Shown: positions 24,229 to 33,192 of the stretch, piece after piece
How positions within the stretch are numbered: position 1 is the stretch's first letter
How the letters are laid out: each line of letters opens with the position of its first letter
NCBI RefSeq assembly: GCF_000422265.1
Contig: NZ_AULL01000017.1
Coordinates: 62,001 to 126,000 of the forward strand
Source: Kaistella palustris DSM 21579
GTDB taxonomy: Bacteria; Bacteroidota; Bacteroidia; Flavobacteriales; Weeksellaceae
Reading direction: 5' to 3'
DNA: 64,000 nt
Position numbers and translations under genes: made by a program
Notes under the pieces: model-generated
Told to the model about the DNA's origin: nothing
What the model saw: only the letters and a program-made list of their open reading frames with translations
Databases searched by the model: none

Positions 24229-25224
24229 TTATTCTATGCGCACCTTTCCCTTAGGTTTTTCTGCAGTCTTCTTCGGTGTAGCGGCAGTTTTCGGCAGTTC
24301 TTTTGTCGCCTGCTTCTTTACTGCAGTTTTAGGTTCCGCAGGTTTTTGTTTTGTAACTGTTTTAGGTTTTTCGGGAGTTTTCTTAACTGAAGGCACTGCA
24401 TCTGATTTTATTTTTTTAGCAGCTTCGGCTTTTCGCTCAGCAAGAACCGGAAGTTTTGCAAGTTCTTTACGGCCTACATTTAAAATGCTGTCGTTCTCTG
24501 CAAAGTTTGGATTCAGCGTAGTCACGATTTGATTATCATATTTCACCGAAATCTTGCTGTATTTTTCAGGCTGTTGATAGATCAGATATTTTTCCACAAA
24601 AGTTTTAAAGCCTTTCACTTTAAGGTGAATGCGGTCCAGATCGCCAATCTCAACTTTATAGTTTCCTTCGCTGGTCAGCAGGGTATAGCCGCCTTTTTCT
24701 TTAGAAATGCCAATAAAATATTTTTTGCTGAATTCATCGTGGTCGATCTTACTGATGAGTTCGGCAAGTTTGCGGTAATCTTCCTGTGGAACATCGCCGG
24801 TTACAAGCATACACGCATAAGAGTAATGCGGTGAAGTGGGGAATTCAGTACCTTTTTCGTCTACATAAAAATCTTTACCATCTTTATTAAGTCTGAAAAC
24901 AGGGACACGCTGTTTAATATCGAGATTCAGATTGCCGTTTAAATTCAAATACACGTTTGCACTGTCTACAGCTGCAAGGTTATTAAGTTTTTTCTCAAGT
25001 TCCGGAATGTTGAGGTCGCCGATCCTGCGCGTTGGATTCATTTTGTCTACAATGGCGGTGACTTCTTTTTCGTCAATAAAATAAACGGCATTTTTAGTTT
25101 GGGCGAGATTCACGGAAACTTTTTCCAAAGATTTATTGTTGAACCTTTTCAATGAAAAACTCAGCAGAAACCCAAAGAGGATCACTGTAATTAATATTTT
25201 TAATATTCTGAATTTGTTTTTCAT
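24229..25224 (-). CDS. ftsQ: Cell division protein FtsQ
   Basis: A 331-residue bitopic protein of the divisome. One N-terminal span (LKILITVILFGFLLSFSL, about residues 8-25) is followed by a periplasmic part with a POTRA-like region (VYFIDEKEVTAIVDKMNPTR) and an FtsQ-type domain. The last about 70 residues are an unusual Lys/Pro/Ala/Thr-rich basic tail (for example KPKTVTKQKPAEPKTAVKKQ) absent from well-known FtsQ proteins. Sequence conservation in this family is weak, so position between murC and ftsA is part of the evidence. Confidence 0.88.
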   Translation of the reverse strand: MKNKFRILKILITVILFGFLLSFSLKRFNNKSLEKVSVNLAQTKNAVYFIDEKEVTAIVDKMNPTRRIGDLNIPELEKKLNNLAAVDSANVYLNLNGNLNLDIKQRVPVFRLNKDGKDFYVDEKGTEFPTSPHYSYACMLVTGDVPQEDYRKLAELISKIDHDEFSKKYFIGISKEKGGYTLLTSEGNYKVEIGDLDRIHLKVKGFKTFVEKYLIYQQPEKYSKISVKYDNQIVTTLNPNFAENDSILNVGRKELAKLPVLAERKAEAAKKIKSDAVPSVKKTPEKPKTVTKQKPAEPKTAVKKQATKELPKTAATPKKTAEKPKGKVRIE

Positions 25225-25264
25225 TTTTTTTCCTGATGATTTTTTCTAAAAGTTTACTGTCTCT

Positions 25265-26617
25265 TTAATTTAACCACTCCACGAGCCCGTCGTACAGTGT
25301 GTCGATGTTTCCCGCGCCCACGGTAAGCAGAACATCAAAATCTTTTTCTTTTATTTTATTAAAGGCTTCTTCCAACGTTGAAACCTCCTTTTTTTGAAGT
25401 GTGATTTTTTCTGCCAGCCAGTCGGAAGTAATGCCTTCGAAGTTTTCCTGTAATTCGCGCGCAGGATAAATGTCGAGAAGCAGCAGTTCATCAGCTTCGT
25501 CTAAACTTTGCGCAAAATTATCCGCAAAATCGTGGGTCCGGCTGTAGAGGTGCGGCTGAAAAACAACCAGCAGTTTTTTGTCGGGGTAGAAGGTTTTGAT
25601 GGAACCAATAACCGCATTGAGTTCCGTGGGATGATGCGCGTAATCATCAATATAAATTTTTCCGTTTCCGAAGGTATTTTTGGTGTATCTTCTCTTAATA
25701 CCTTTGAAACTCGCTATCCCACGTTTAAGCATTTGAAAATCAACGCCTAAATTCGAAACTACAGCGAGCGCTGCCGTGGCATTCTCTACATTGTGAATGC
25801 CGGGAATTTCCCAGGTGAAATCTGAGATTGTTTCCGTCGGTGTATGAAAATTGAAGGAAGTTTTGTCGCCTATTTCCTGTATGTTGTCGGAATAATAATC
25901 TGCCGTCTCATTGACCGCGTACGATTGGGAGCCGCGACCGATGTCGATGCCTTTTTTTACAAACAGCTGCCCGTCATCTGGAACCAGCGCGGCAAATTCC
26001 CGAAAACCTTGTTCAATGGTTTCCTTATCACCATAAATATCCAGGTGATCGGCATCAATAGAAGTAACTACTGCCCAGTCCGGAGAAAGTTGCAGAAAAC
26101 TGCGGTCATACTCATCGGCTTCAACTACTGAAATTTCATCTCCATTAAAAAGGAAATTCGACTTGAAGTTTTCAGCAATTCCTCCCAGTAAACAGGAGAA
26201 AGGTAAATCTGCTTCCTTACAGAGATGTGCAACGAGGGAAGAGGTTGTGGTTTTGCCATGCGTGCCTGCCACGGCAATACAGTTTGTATTTTGCGTAACC
26301 ATGCCCAGCACTTCGGCTCTCTTTAGAATCCGGAAGCCTTCCTCTTTAAAATAATTTAAAATGTCCAGTTTTTTTATGGCAGGCGTATAGATGACGAGTG
26401 TATTTTCTTTGCGTAGAGATTTGAGGGTATCGGTGATCTCATCTTCAAAAGTCAAATCAATTCCTTCTGAAACCAGCGCCGAAGTTAGTTTGGTCACGGT
26501 TTTATCGTAACCCAGAACTTTGTTTCCCGAGGCGTGGAAATAGCGCGCCAAGGCACTCATTCCGATGCCGCCGGCGCCGATGAAATAAAAGTTTTGATAT
26601 GTGGTGATGGGTTGCAT
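25265..26617 (-). CDS. murC: UDP-N-acetylmuramate--L-alanine ligase
   Basis: A 450-residue cytoplasmic ligase adding L-alanine to UDP-MurNAc, the first peptide step of peptidoglycan synthesis. The N-terminal Rossmann loop is FIGAGGIGMSALARYF, the ATP loop is AGTHGKTTTSSL, and VVEADEYDRSFLQLSPD, IDADHLDIYGD and YIDDYAHHPTEL are typical of MurC/Mpl. Mpl is less likely given the dcw position and length. The ftsQ gene follows 40 bases later. Confidence 0.96.
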   Translation of the reverse strand: MQPITTYQNFYFIGAGGIGMSALARYFHASGNKVLGYDKTVTKLTSALVSEGIDLTFEDEITDTLKSLRKENTLVIYTPAIKKLDILNYFKEEGFRILKRAEVLGMVTQNTNCIAVAGTHGKTTTSSLVAHLCKEADLPFSCLLGGIAENFKSNFLFNGDEISVVEADEYDRSFLQLSPDWAVVTSIDADHLDIYGDKETIEQGFREFAALVPDDGQLFVKKGIDIGRGSQSYAVNETADYYSDNIQEIGDKTSFNFHTPTETISDFTWEIPGIHNVENATAALAVVSNLGVDFQMLKRGIASFKGIKRRYTKNTFGNGKIYIDDYAHHPTELNAVIGSIKTFYPDKKLLVVFQPHLYSRTHDFADNFAQSLDEADELLLLDIYPARELQENFEGITSDWLAEKITLQKKEVSTLEEAFNKIKEKDFDVLLTVGAGNIDTLYDGLVEWLN

Positions 26618-26674
26618 TGTTTTTTATCTTTTCAAAGCCCTATACTTTATTGCTGCTGTTGCTTTCAGGAGTTT

Positions 26675-27784
26675 CTATAAATTTAAAGTTTTAATGATTT
26701 CATTTACAATATCTTCGGTGGCATGGGGTTTTGCAAAATATTCCAGGTTTTCAGACATTTCTTTTCGCAGGTTCTGATCATCACAAATCCCGAGCAAAGT
26801 GGGCAGAAATTTTTCTTTCATTTCGGTGTCTTTTACCATTTTTGCTGCGTTTTTTTCTACTAATGTCAGTGCGTTGCTTGTTTGGTGATCTTCGGCAGCA
26901 AAAGGGAAAGGAACCAGCAGCACAGGTTTTTTAGCAATTGCCAGTTCTGAGATCGCGATCGCACCCGCGCGGGACAAAATCACATCTGCCGCGGAGTAAG
27001 CGAGAGCCATATCTGAAATAAACTCTTTTAGGAAGATCTGAGATTTAAGATCCGAGATGTGAGACTCTTCACTTAGTGTCTTATATTCTGTTTTTCCGGT
27101 CTGCCAGATCAGCTGGAAACCTTTTTCCGCAATGGTCTTGATATTTTCCTTCCAGGCATCATTTAGCGTTTTTGAACCCTGAGAGCCACCTACAGAAAGA
27201 ATAGTGAGTTTCTCCGGCGAAATACCGAGTTTTTCCTTTGCCGTTGCGGAGCCGATCAGATCTGTGATAATGTTTTTCCGCACCGGATTTCCCAGGAAAA
27301 AAGTTTGGGTGCCTTTAAAGAACCGCTCCATATTCGGATAAGCGGTAAATACTGCTTTTGCTTTTTTCGAGAGGAAAATATTTGTTTTCCCCGGCAGTGA
27401 ATTCTGTTCCTGTACAAAAACAGGTACGCCGAGTGTTGTGGCGGTGAACAAAGCCGGCGCGCTGGCAAAACCTCCTGTGCCGACGGCAAAATCAGGTTTA
27501 AAGTTTTTAATAATTCTCCGTGCCTTTGCCAAACTTGCCACCACTTTGAACGGAAGGCCAACATTTTTCAGCAGATTGCCACGGTCGAAGCCTGCGATGT
27601 TCAATCCAACAATTTTATAACCGGCTTGCGGAACTTTCTCCATCTCCATCTTACCGTCTGCACCGATGAACAAAAATTCTGCCTCCGGAAATCTTTTCTG
27701 GATTTCATCGGCAATGGCGATAGCGGGGAAGATGTGTCCACCTGTTCCGCCGCCGCTCATGAGAATTTTTAGTGTTTTGTTCAT
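26675..27784 (-). CDS. murG: MurG: lipid II-forming GlcNAc transferase
   Basis: A 369-residue peripheral membrane GT-B enzyme moving GlcNAc from UDP-GlcNAc to lipid I, giving lipid II. The first glycine loop MSGGGTGGHIFPAIAIAD is the MurG hallmark; FVQEQNSLPGKTN, VGGSQGSKTLND and SRAGAIAISELA (UDP-GlcNAc binding) also fit. Length is typical. Lies between ftsW and murC. Confidence 0.97.
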   Translation of the reverse strand: MNKTLKILMSGGGTGGHIFPAIAIADEIQKRFPEAEFLFIGADGKMEMEKVPQAGYKIVGLNIAGFDRGNLLKNVGLPFKVVASLAKARRIIKNFKPDFAVGTGGFASAPALFTATTLGVPVFVQEQNSLPGKTNIFLSKKAKAVFTAYPNMERFFKGTQTFFLGNPVRKNIITDLIGSATAKEKLGISPEKLTILSVGGSQGSKTLNDAWKENIKTIAEKGFQLIWQTGKTEYKTLSEESHISDLKSQIFLKEFISDMALAYSAADVILSRAGAIAISELAIAKKPVLLVPFPFAAEDHQTSNALTLVEKNAAKMVKDTEMKEKFLPTLLGICDDQNLRKEMSENLEYFAKPHATEDIVNEIIKTLNL

Positions 27785-27854
27785 TTTATATTATTGTTGA
27801 TAATCGGTTGATAGTGATTTTAGTACAAGTTCGTCATCAGTAATCATTTACATT

Positions 27855-29084
27855 TCAGGCGATATCATTTATTTCTTCAATATTTTGTTTTTTGCCCATT
27901 CCTTCTTCGTCGTACACCTGGATTCTGGAGCTTACATTTAAAATAATTCCGAGCTGAATATAAGTCACCAGCATGGAGGTTCCACCATAACTGATCAGTG
28001 GTAAAGGCTGGCCTGTAACCGGAATCAGGTTTACTGCCACGGCAATATTCACCGCGAGCTGTACAAAAATCATGATCCCGAGACTCAGCACGAGCAAGCT
28101 GCCAAAGAACGCAGGCATTTTACTGGCTATCATGATGATCCTGATGATCATAATGAGATACAGGGTGATGAGAAATACGGCGCCAAAAAAACCATACTCC
28201 TCCACGATAATAGCAAAAATGAAATCGGAAGCGGATTGAGGCAGCATCTGTTTCAGCGCACTTTTGCCCGGACCCATTCCCGTAATTCCACCGTGAACAA
28301 TGGCTGCTTTTGCCTGCATCACCTGGTAGTTTTTTGCTTTTAATGTTTCGTCATCTACGTCGGTTGTTTTTTTGGTATTGGTAAAGGTTTCGATCCGGCT
28401 CAGCCAGGTGTGAACGCGGTTACTGCCGATGAGGTCGGTCTTTAACGCAAGCAGCATAAACAAACCGATCGCCACACTTGAAAGGCCTACAAAGCCAAAA
28501 ATGTATTTCTTATTCAGCTGACCGATCACCATTACCGCAAGTGAAACCATTAAAATCATTAAAGCCGTAGAGCCGTTATCTTTTGCTACCAGACCAAAAA
28601 CGATAAGTACCGGCCCAAAAATGTACAGTATATTTTCGATCGGTAAGCGGTCTCTCTTTATTTTTTTTGTGAGATATCTGCACAGATAGATAACCAGCAG
28701 CAAATAGGCGAACGACGAGGGTTGAAAAGAGATCGGTGTGCCGGGGATTTTCAGCCACCGTGAGGCCGAAGCACCATCGATCTGCGTGCCTGTAAACATG
28801 GTGAGACACAGCAGCAGAACCATAAATCCGAGAAGTATACTGCTGAGTTTGCCGATATGTTCGTATTTGAAAAAACCAACGCCGCGCATGATGGCCAAGC
28901 CCAATACCACAAAAAACATGTGTTTGATGAGGTGCGTGGTGGTGGTTCCGTTATTTACAATATACTCCAAATTGGAACTGGCCGAGTAAACAGGAAAGAC
29001 CGACGAGAACGAGATCAGTAAGATCACGCTCCAGAGGACTTTGTCGCCTTTTAACAGTTCTAATTTTTGGTCTGAATCCTGCAT
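27855..29084 (-). CDS. ftsW: FtsW, SEDS-family peptidoglycan polymerase
   Basis: A 409-residue SEDS protein with about ten membrane spans, working with FtsI to polymerise septal peptidoglycan from lipid II. Key segments are IPGTPISFQPSSFAYL, AKAAIVHGGITGMGPGKSAL, FIFAIIVEEYGFFGA (with the catalytic-region acidic residues) and TGQPLPLISYGGTSML. FtsW rather than RodA is chosen from its place between murD and murG. Its start codon abuts the murD stop with no gap. Confidence 0.95.
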   Translation of the reverse strand: MQDSDQKLELLKGDKVLWSVILLISFSSVFPVYSASSNLEYIVNNGTTTTHLIKHMFFVVLGLAIMRGVGFFKYEHIGKLSSILLGFMVLLLCLTMFTGTQIDGASASRWLKIPGTPISFQPSSFAYLLLVIYLCRYLTKKIKRDRLPIENILYIFGPVLIVFGLVAKDNGSTALMILMVSLAVMVIGQLNKKYIFGFVGLSSVAIGLFMLLALKTDLIGSNRVHTWLSRIETFTNTKKTTDVDDETLKAKNYQVMQAKAAIVHGGITGMGPGKSALKQMLPQSASDFIFAIIVEEYGFFGAVFLITLYLIMIIRIIMIASKMPAFFGSLLVLSLGIMIFVQLAVNIAVAVNLIPVTGQPLPLISYGGTSMLVTYIQLGIILNVSSRIQVYDEEGMGKKQNIEEINDIA

Positions 29085-30431
29085 TTATTTTCCGTCGTTT
29101 TCTGTTTTATTTAGTACTTCTTTTTTAAACTGCCGGCCGCGGTCCTCATAATTCTGGAAAAGATCAAAACTTGAACAGCACGGTGAAAGCAGAATGGTAT
29201 CACCTTTTTGGGCAACCGATTTTGAAACACGTACCGCTTCTTCCATACTGGTGGTGCTGTAGATCAGTTCTTTAGTTCCCTGAAAAAAATCGATGATCTT
29301 GGCATTATCTAAACCCAGACACACAATTGCCTTTACTTTTTTCTTTACGAGGTCTTCAATTTCTGTGTAATCATTTCCTTTATCAATGCCGCCTACGATC
29401 CAGACTGTGGGCTGTTTCATACTTTCCAGCGCGTAATATGCAGCATTTACGTTGGTCGCTTTACTGTCGTTGATGAATTTTACGCCACCGATCTCGGCGA
29501 CTTCTTCCAGGCGGTGTTCAACTGCCTGAAAAGTCATCAGCGCGCTGCGGATGCGCTCATTGTTGATCTGCAGAATTTTACCCGCAATCGAAGCGGCAAG
29601 GCTGTTGGCGATATTGTGATTACCAACCAGTGAAAGTTCATCAACCTTCATCGAGAACTCATCCTGAAGTTTTACAATGAGTTTATTTTCCTGAATGAAA
29701 CCGCCTTCCTTCAATTTCTCCTGCGTGGAGAAAGGGATCATTTTTGCTTTGATCTCCAGTTTTTCAAGAAGACTGAGGCTCATCACATCATCCTTATTAT
29801 AAATGAAGAAATTATCGTTTTCCTGGTTTTCGGCGATCCGGAACTTGGCCAGCGCATATTCTTCGTAATTGTAATTATACTGATCCAGGTGATCCTGACT
29901 TAAGTTCAGCAATAAAGAAATATACGGTCTGAAGTTCTGAATATCATCTAACTGAAATGAGCTGACCTCCAGCACATAATAGTCGAAATTCTCATCTGCG
30001 ACCTGTTTTGCGAAACTCTTACCGATGTTTCCGCCCAAACCTACCTTTAAACCGTCGTTCTTTAAAATATGATAGATCAAAGACGTGGTTGTTGTTTTAC
30101 CGTTGCTGCCGGTGATCGCAATGATCTTGGCATCTGTAAATTCAGAGGCGAATTCAATTTCAGAAGAAAGTCGGATTCCTTTTTGATTTATTTTAAAAAT
30201 AATATCAGCCTTTTTCGGAATGCCCGGCGATTTGATGATCCAGTCTGCAGCCAGAATTTTTTCTTCGGAATGCTGACCTTCTTCAAAGTCGATATCGGCA
30301 TCAGTCAGAAGCTTTTTATAAGACTCAGAAATGGAGCCTTTATCCGACAGAAAAACTTCCATCCCTTTTTTCTTCGCTAAATAAGCTGCGCCGAAGCCGC
30401 TTTCTCCTCCTCCCAGGACTGCTACTTTCAT
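29085..30431 (-). CDS. murD: UDP-N-acetylmuramoylalanine--D-glutamate ligase
   Basis: A 448-residue cytoplasmic ligase adding D-glutamate to UDP-MurNAc-L-Ala. The N-terminal loop VAVLGGGESGFGAAYLA, the ATP loop ITGSNGKTTTTSL, NLSQDHLDQYNYN and FINDSKATNVNAAYYAL mark it as MurD. Starts 1 base after the mraY stop and runs directly into ftsW. Confidence 0.96.
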   Translation of the reverse strand: MKVAVLGGGESGFGAAYLAKKKGMEVFLSDKGSISESYKKLLTDADIDFEEGQHSEEKILAADWIIKSPGIPKKADIIFKINQKGIRLSSEIEFASEFTDAKIIAITGSNGKTTTTSLIYHILKNDGLKVGLGGNIGKSFAKQVADENFDYYVLEVSSFQLDDIQNFRPYISLLLNLSQDHLDQYNYNYEEYALAKFRIAENQENDNFFIYNKDDVMSLSLLEKLEIKAKMIPFSTQEKLKEGGFIQENKLIVKLQDEFSMKVDELSLVGNHNIANSLAASIAGKILQINNERIRSALMTFQAVEHRLEEVAEIGGVKFINDSKATNVNAAYYALESMKQPTVWIVGGIDKGNDYTEIEDLVKKKVKAIVCLGLDNAKIIDFFQGTKELIYSTTSMEEAVRVSKSVAQKGDTILLSPCCSSFDLFQNYEDRGRQFKKEVLNKTENDGK

Positions 30432-30432
30432 A

Positions 30433-31674
30433 TTATCTTACTTTCAGCGTGATTAAACAAATAATGGCAAATAAAACACCCATGATGATCATGCGGTTTA
30501 CGATCTTACTTTCATGATATCCTTCTTTCTGGTAATGATGGTGAAGTGGTGACATCTTGAAGAGTCTGTTATTCTGCGCATATTCCAGCCCAAATTTTCT
30601 TTTTCTGTATTTAAAGACGCCTACCTGAAGCATCACCGAAATATTTTCAATTAAGAAAATTCCGCAGAGTACGGGAATCAACAGTTCTTTTCTTAAGATA
30701 ATTGCCAGAACCGCAATAACGCCGCCCAGCATCAAACTTCCCGTATCGCCCATGAAAACCTGCGCCGGATACGTATTATACCAGAAGAATCCGATCACCG
30801 CACCGACCAGTGCGAGTGCAAAAATCGTGGTCTCACCCATATTGGGCAGGAACATAATGTTGAGATAATCTGCAAAAATGATGTTTCCCGAAACGTAGGC
30901 AAAAAAGGATAGGGTGAGCAGGATGACGACACTTGTTCCCGCCGCCAGACCATCGATCCCGTCGGCAATGTTGGCGCCATTGGATACGGCTGTAACAATA
31001 AATATCACGATAGGAATGAAAACGATCCATGCCCATTCGTGGGCTTTTTCTGGCGTCATCCAAAATAAAATTCCGCTGTAGTCGAATTCATTATTTTTAA
31101 TGAAAGGCACGGTGGAAACGGTGGCTTTTTCGGTTGGCATAAAGTTTCGCTCCACATTATTCCGGTTAACTTCTTTAGCATCGGCATACTTTCTTTTTAC
31201 CGTAATATCCGGATGAAAATACATAGTCACTCCGATGATCAGGCCCAGACCGACTTGTCCGATAATTTTGAATTTGCCGCTGAGGCCGTCTTTGTTTTTT
31301 TTGATCTTCTTCAGATAATCATCAATAAAACCGATAGCGCCCATCCAGACTACTGATATAATGAGCAGAACGATGTAAATGTTCAGAACCCTGGTAAAAA
31401 GCAGAACGGGAATCAGCGTGGCGATGATGATGATCAGCCCGCCCATGGTCGGCGTACCTTCCTTCTGTTTTTGCCCTTCAAGACCAAGATCGCGGACCAT
31501 TTCGCCCATCTGCCGCCGACGCAGATAGTTGATGATCTTTTTCCCGAACAGCAATGCAATCACGAGTGACAGCAAGACAGCCATACCTGCACGGAACGAT
31601 ATAAACCGGAACATGCCGAGGCCCGGAATGTGAATTCCGTGACTGTTAAAATATTCGTACAGATAGTATAACAT
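30433..31674 (-). CDS. mraY: Phospho-N-acetylmuramoyl-pentapeptide transferase
   Basis: A 413-residue integral membrane enzyme forming lipid I from UDP-MurNAc-pentapeptide and undecaprenyl phosphate. Conserved blocks: [36 protein letters not shown] with the Asp pair, [30 protein letters not shown] and [13 protein letters not shown]. It is longer than the E. coli enzyme (360) because of an insert of about 50 residues after TMYFHPDI, seen in Bacteroidota members. Confidence 0.97.
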   Translation of the reverse strand: MLYYLYEYFNSHGIHIPGLGMFRFISFRAGMAVLLSLVIALLFGKKIINYLRRRQMGEMVRDLGLEGQKQKEGTPTMGGLIIIIATLIPVLLFTRVLNIYIVLLIISVVWMGAIGFIDDYLKKIKKNKDGLSGKFKIIGQVGLGLIIGVTMYFHPDITVKRKYADAKEVNRNNVERNFMPTEKATVSTVPFIKNNEFDYSGILFWMTPEKAHEWAWIVFIPIVIFIVTAVSNGANIADGIDGLAAGTSVVILLTLSFFAYVSGNIIFADYLNIMFLPNMGETTIFALALVGAVIGFFWYNTYPAQVFMGDTGSLMLGGVIAVLAIILRKELLIPVLCGIFLIENISVMLQVGVFKYRKRKFGLEYAQNNRLFKMSPLHHHYQKEGYHESKIVNRMIIMGVLFAIICLITLKVR

Positions 31675-31688
31675 GATCGTTTATTTTG

Positions 31689-33149
31689 TTATTTCGACAT
31701 TAATTTTGCCAGTTCTACAATGGTTTCCTTGTCATCGAAATGGTGTTTCACGCCGTTGATTTCCTGGTAATTCTCGTGGCCTTTGCCGGCAACGAGAATA
31801 ATATCTTTCGGTTCCGCAAATTTGATCGCCATTTTAATCGCTTCTTTCCGGTCAGGGATCGAAGTGTATTTGCTGAAATTTTGCGGTTCTACACCTGCTT
31901 CGATTTCTTTTATAATGCTGGTTGGATCTTCGCTGCGGGGATTGTCGGAAGTGATTATCGCCAGTGTTGATTTTCGCGTCGCGATCTTTCCCATTTCCGG
32001 TCGTTTTGCATGGTCGCGGTCACCGCCACACCCGAAAACTGTGATCAGCCTTTCATTCTTGGTGCGTATCTGATTGATGGAATCAAGAATATTTTCCAAC
32101 GCATCCGGCGTGTGCGCATAATCGACGACGAAGAAAATGCCACCGTCTGAGCGTAAAGTTTCAAAACGGCCTTTCACTCTTTTCAGTTTTGACATGGCCT
32201 GCAGCACATCGTTTTCATCGAAACCGCATTCTGCAGTTACTGCAAATGCCAGAAGTAAATTGTATACATTGAAATTCCCGGTGAGTGTGGTCCAGAATTC
32301 CTTTCCGTTAAAGTTCAGCAACATCCCATTGAAATCACCTTCCACGATTTTACCGTGGTAGTCTGCCATCTTTTTCAAGGCGTAGGATTTCTTCCGGGCT
32401 TTTGTGTTCTGAAGCATTACAGGCCCGTTCTTATCATCAGTATTTGTAATGGCCACGGCATCTGCTGAAAGTTCATCAAAAAATCTTTTCTTAACCTTTA
32501 AATATTCGGCAAAGGTTTTATGATAATCCAGATGATCATGCGTAATATTCGTGAATCCGGCAATTTTGAATTTAAGTCCTTCCGTCCTGTTTTGATGTAT
32601 GCCATGTGAGGAAACCTCCATCACCGCGTATTCGCAGCCGGTTTCTACAGCTTGTGCCAACATCTGATTTAGACGTACAATATCAGGAGTAGTATGTGTT
32701 GACGGTATTATTTCGCCCGCAATTTTATATTCCACGGTAGAAATAAGAGCAGCTTTAAAACCTAAATTTTTGAAAATATCGTAAAGAAGAGTTGCCGTAG
32801 AAGTTTTGCCGTTAGTCCCGGTAATGCCGATCAATGTTAATTTTTCCGAAGGATTTCCATAAAAATTCGAAGCGAGCTGACCGAGGGTTTTCGAACTGTC
32901 TGCAACTTTTAAGTATACAATTCCGTCTTGTAATTCATCGGGAAAATGTTCGCATACAACTGCTTTAGCACCGTTGCCGATTGCAGAGCCAACAAAAGCA
33001 TGACCGTCTGAAACCGTTCCTTTCACAGCGACATAAAGTGAACCTTCCACAGCTTTGCGGCTGTCGAAAACAATTCCCGAAACTTCAGCGTCTTTGCTGC
33101 CTTTTGTTTCCAGGACGGTAATTCGGTTCAGTAATTCTGCTAACTTCAT
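31689..33149 (-). CDS. murE: UDP-MurNAc-tripeptide synthetase MurE
   Basis: A 486-residue ligase adding the third amino acid of the stem peptide. The ATP loop is GITGTNGKTSTATL, with THTTPDIVRLNQML, NITHDHLDYHKTF and the DNPR motif in ITSDNPRSEDP, which marks meso-diaminopimelate rather than lysine as substrate. A carbamylated Lys region is expected near ADAVAITNTDD. Lies between ftsI and mraY; no murF follows, which must be elsewhere. Confidence 0.96.
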   Translation of the reverse strand: MKLAELLNRITVLETKGSKDAEVSGIVFDSRKAVEGSLYVAVKGTVSDGHAFVGSAIGNGAKAVVCEHFPDELQDGIVYLKVADSSKTLGQLASNFYGNPSEKLTLIGITGTNGKTSTATLLYDIFKNLGFKAALISTVEYKIAGEIIPSTHTTPDIVRLNQMLAQAVETGCEYAVMEVSSHGIHQNRTEGLKFKIAGFTNITHDHLDYHKTFAEYLKVKKRFFDELSADAVAITNTDDKNGPVMLQNTKARKKSYALKKMADYHGKIVEGDFNGMLLNFNGKEFWTTLTGNFNVYNLLLAFAVTAECGFDENDVLQAMSKLKRVKGRFETLRSDGGIFFVVDYAHTPDALENILDSINQIRTKNERLITVFGCGGDRDHAKRPEMGKIATRKSTLAIITSDNPRSEDPTSIIKEIEAGVEPQNFSKYTSIPDRKEAIKMAIKFAEPKDIILVAGKGHENYQEINGVKHHFDDKETIVELAKLMSK

Positions 33150-33192
33150 TTTTTAATTCACACCTGCTTTTCAGCAAGGCTGACTTTTAATA

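Noticed and set aside
24050-24532. 160-codon plus-strand frame across ftsA start and the ftsQ tail
   Set aside because: Mirror of the Lys/Ala/Pro-rich ftsQ tail; no start signals or motifs.
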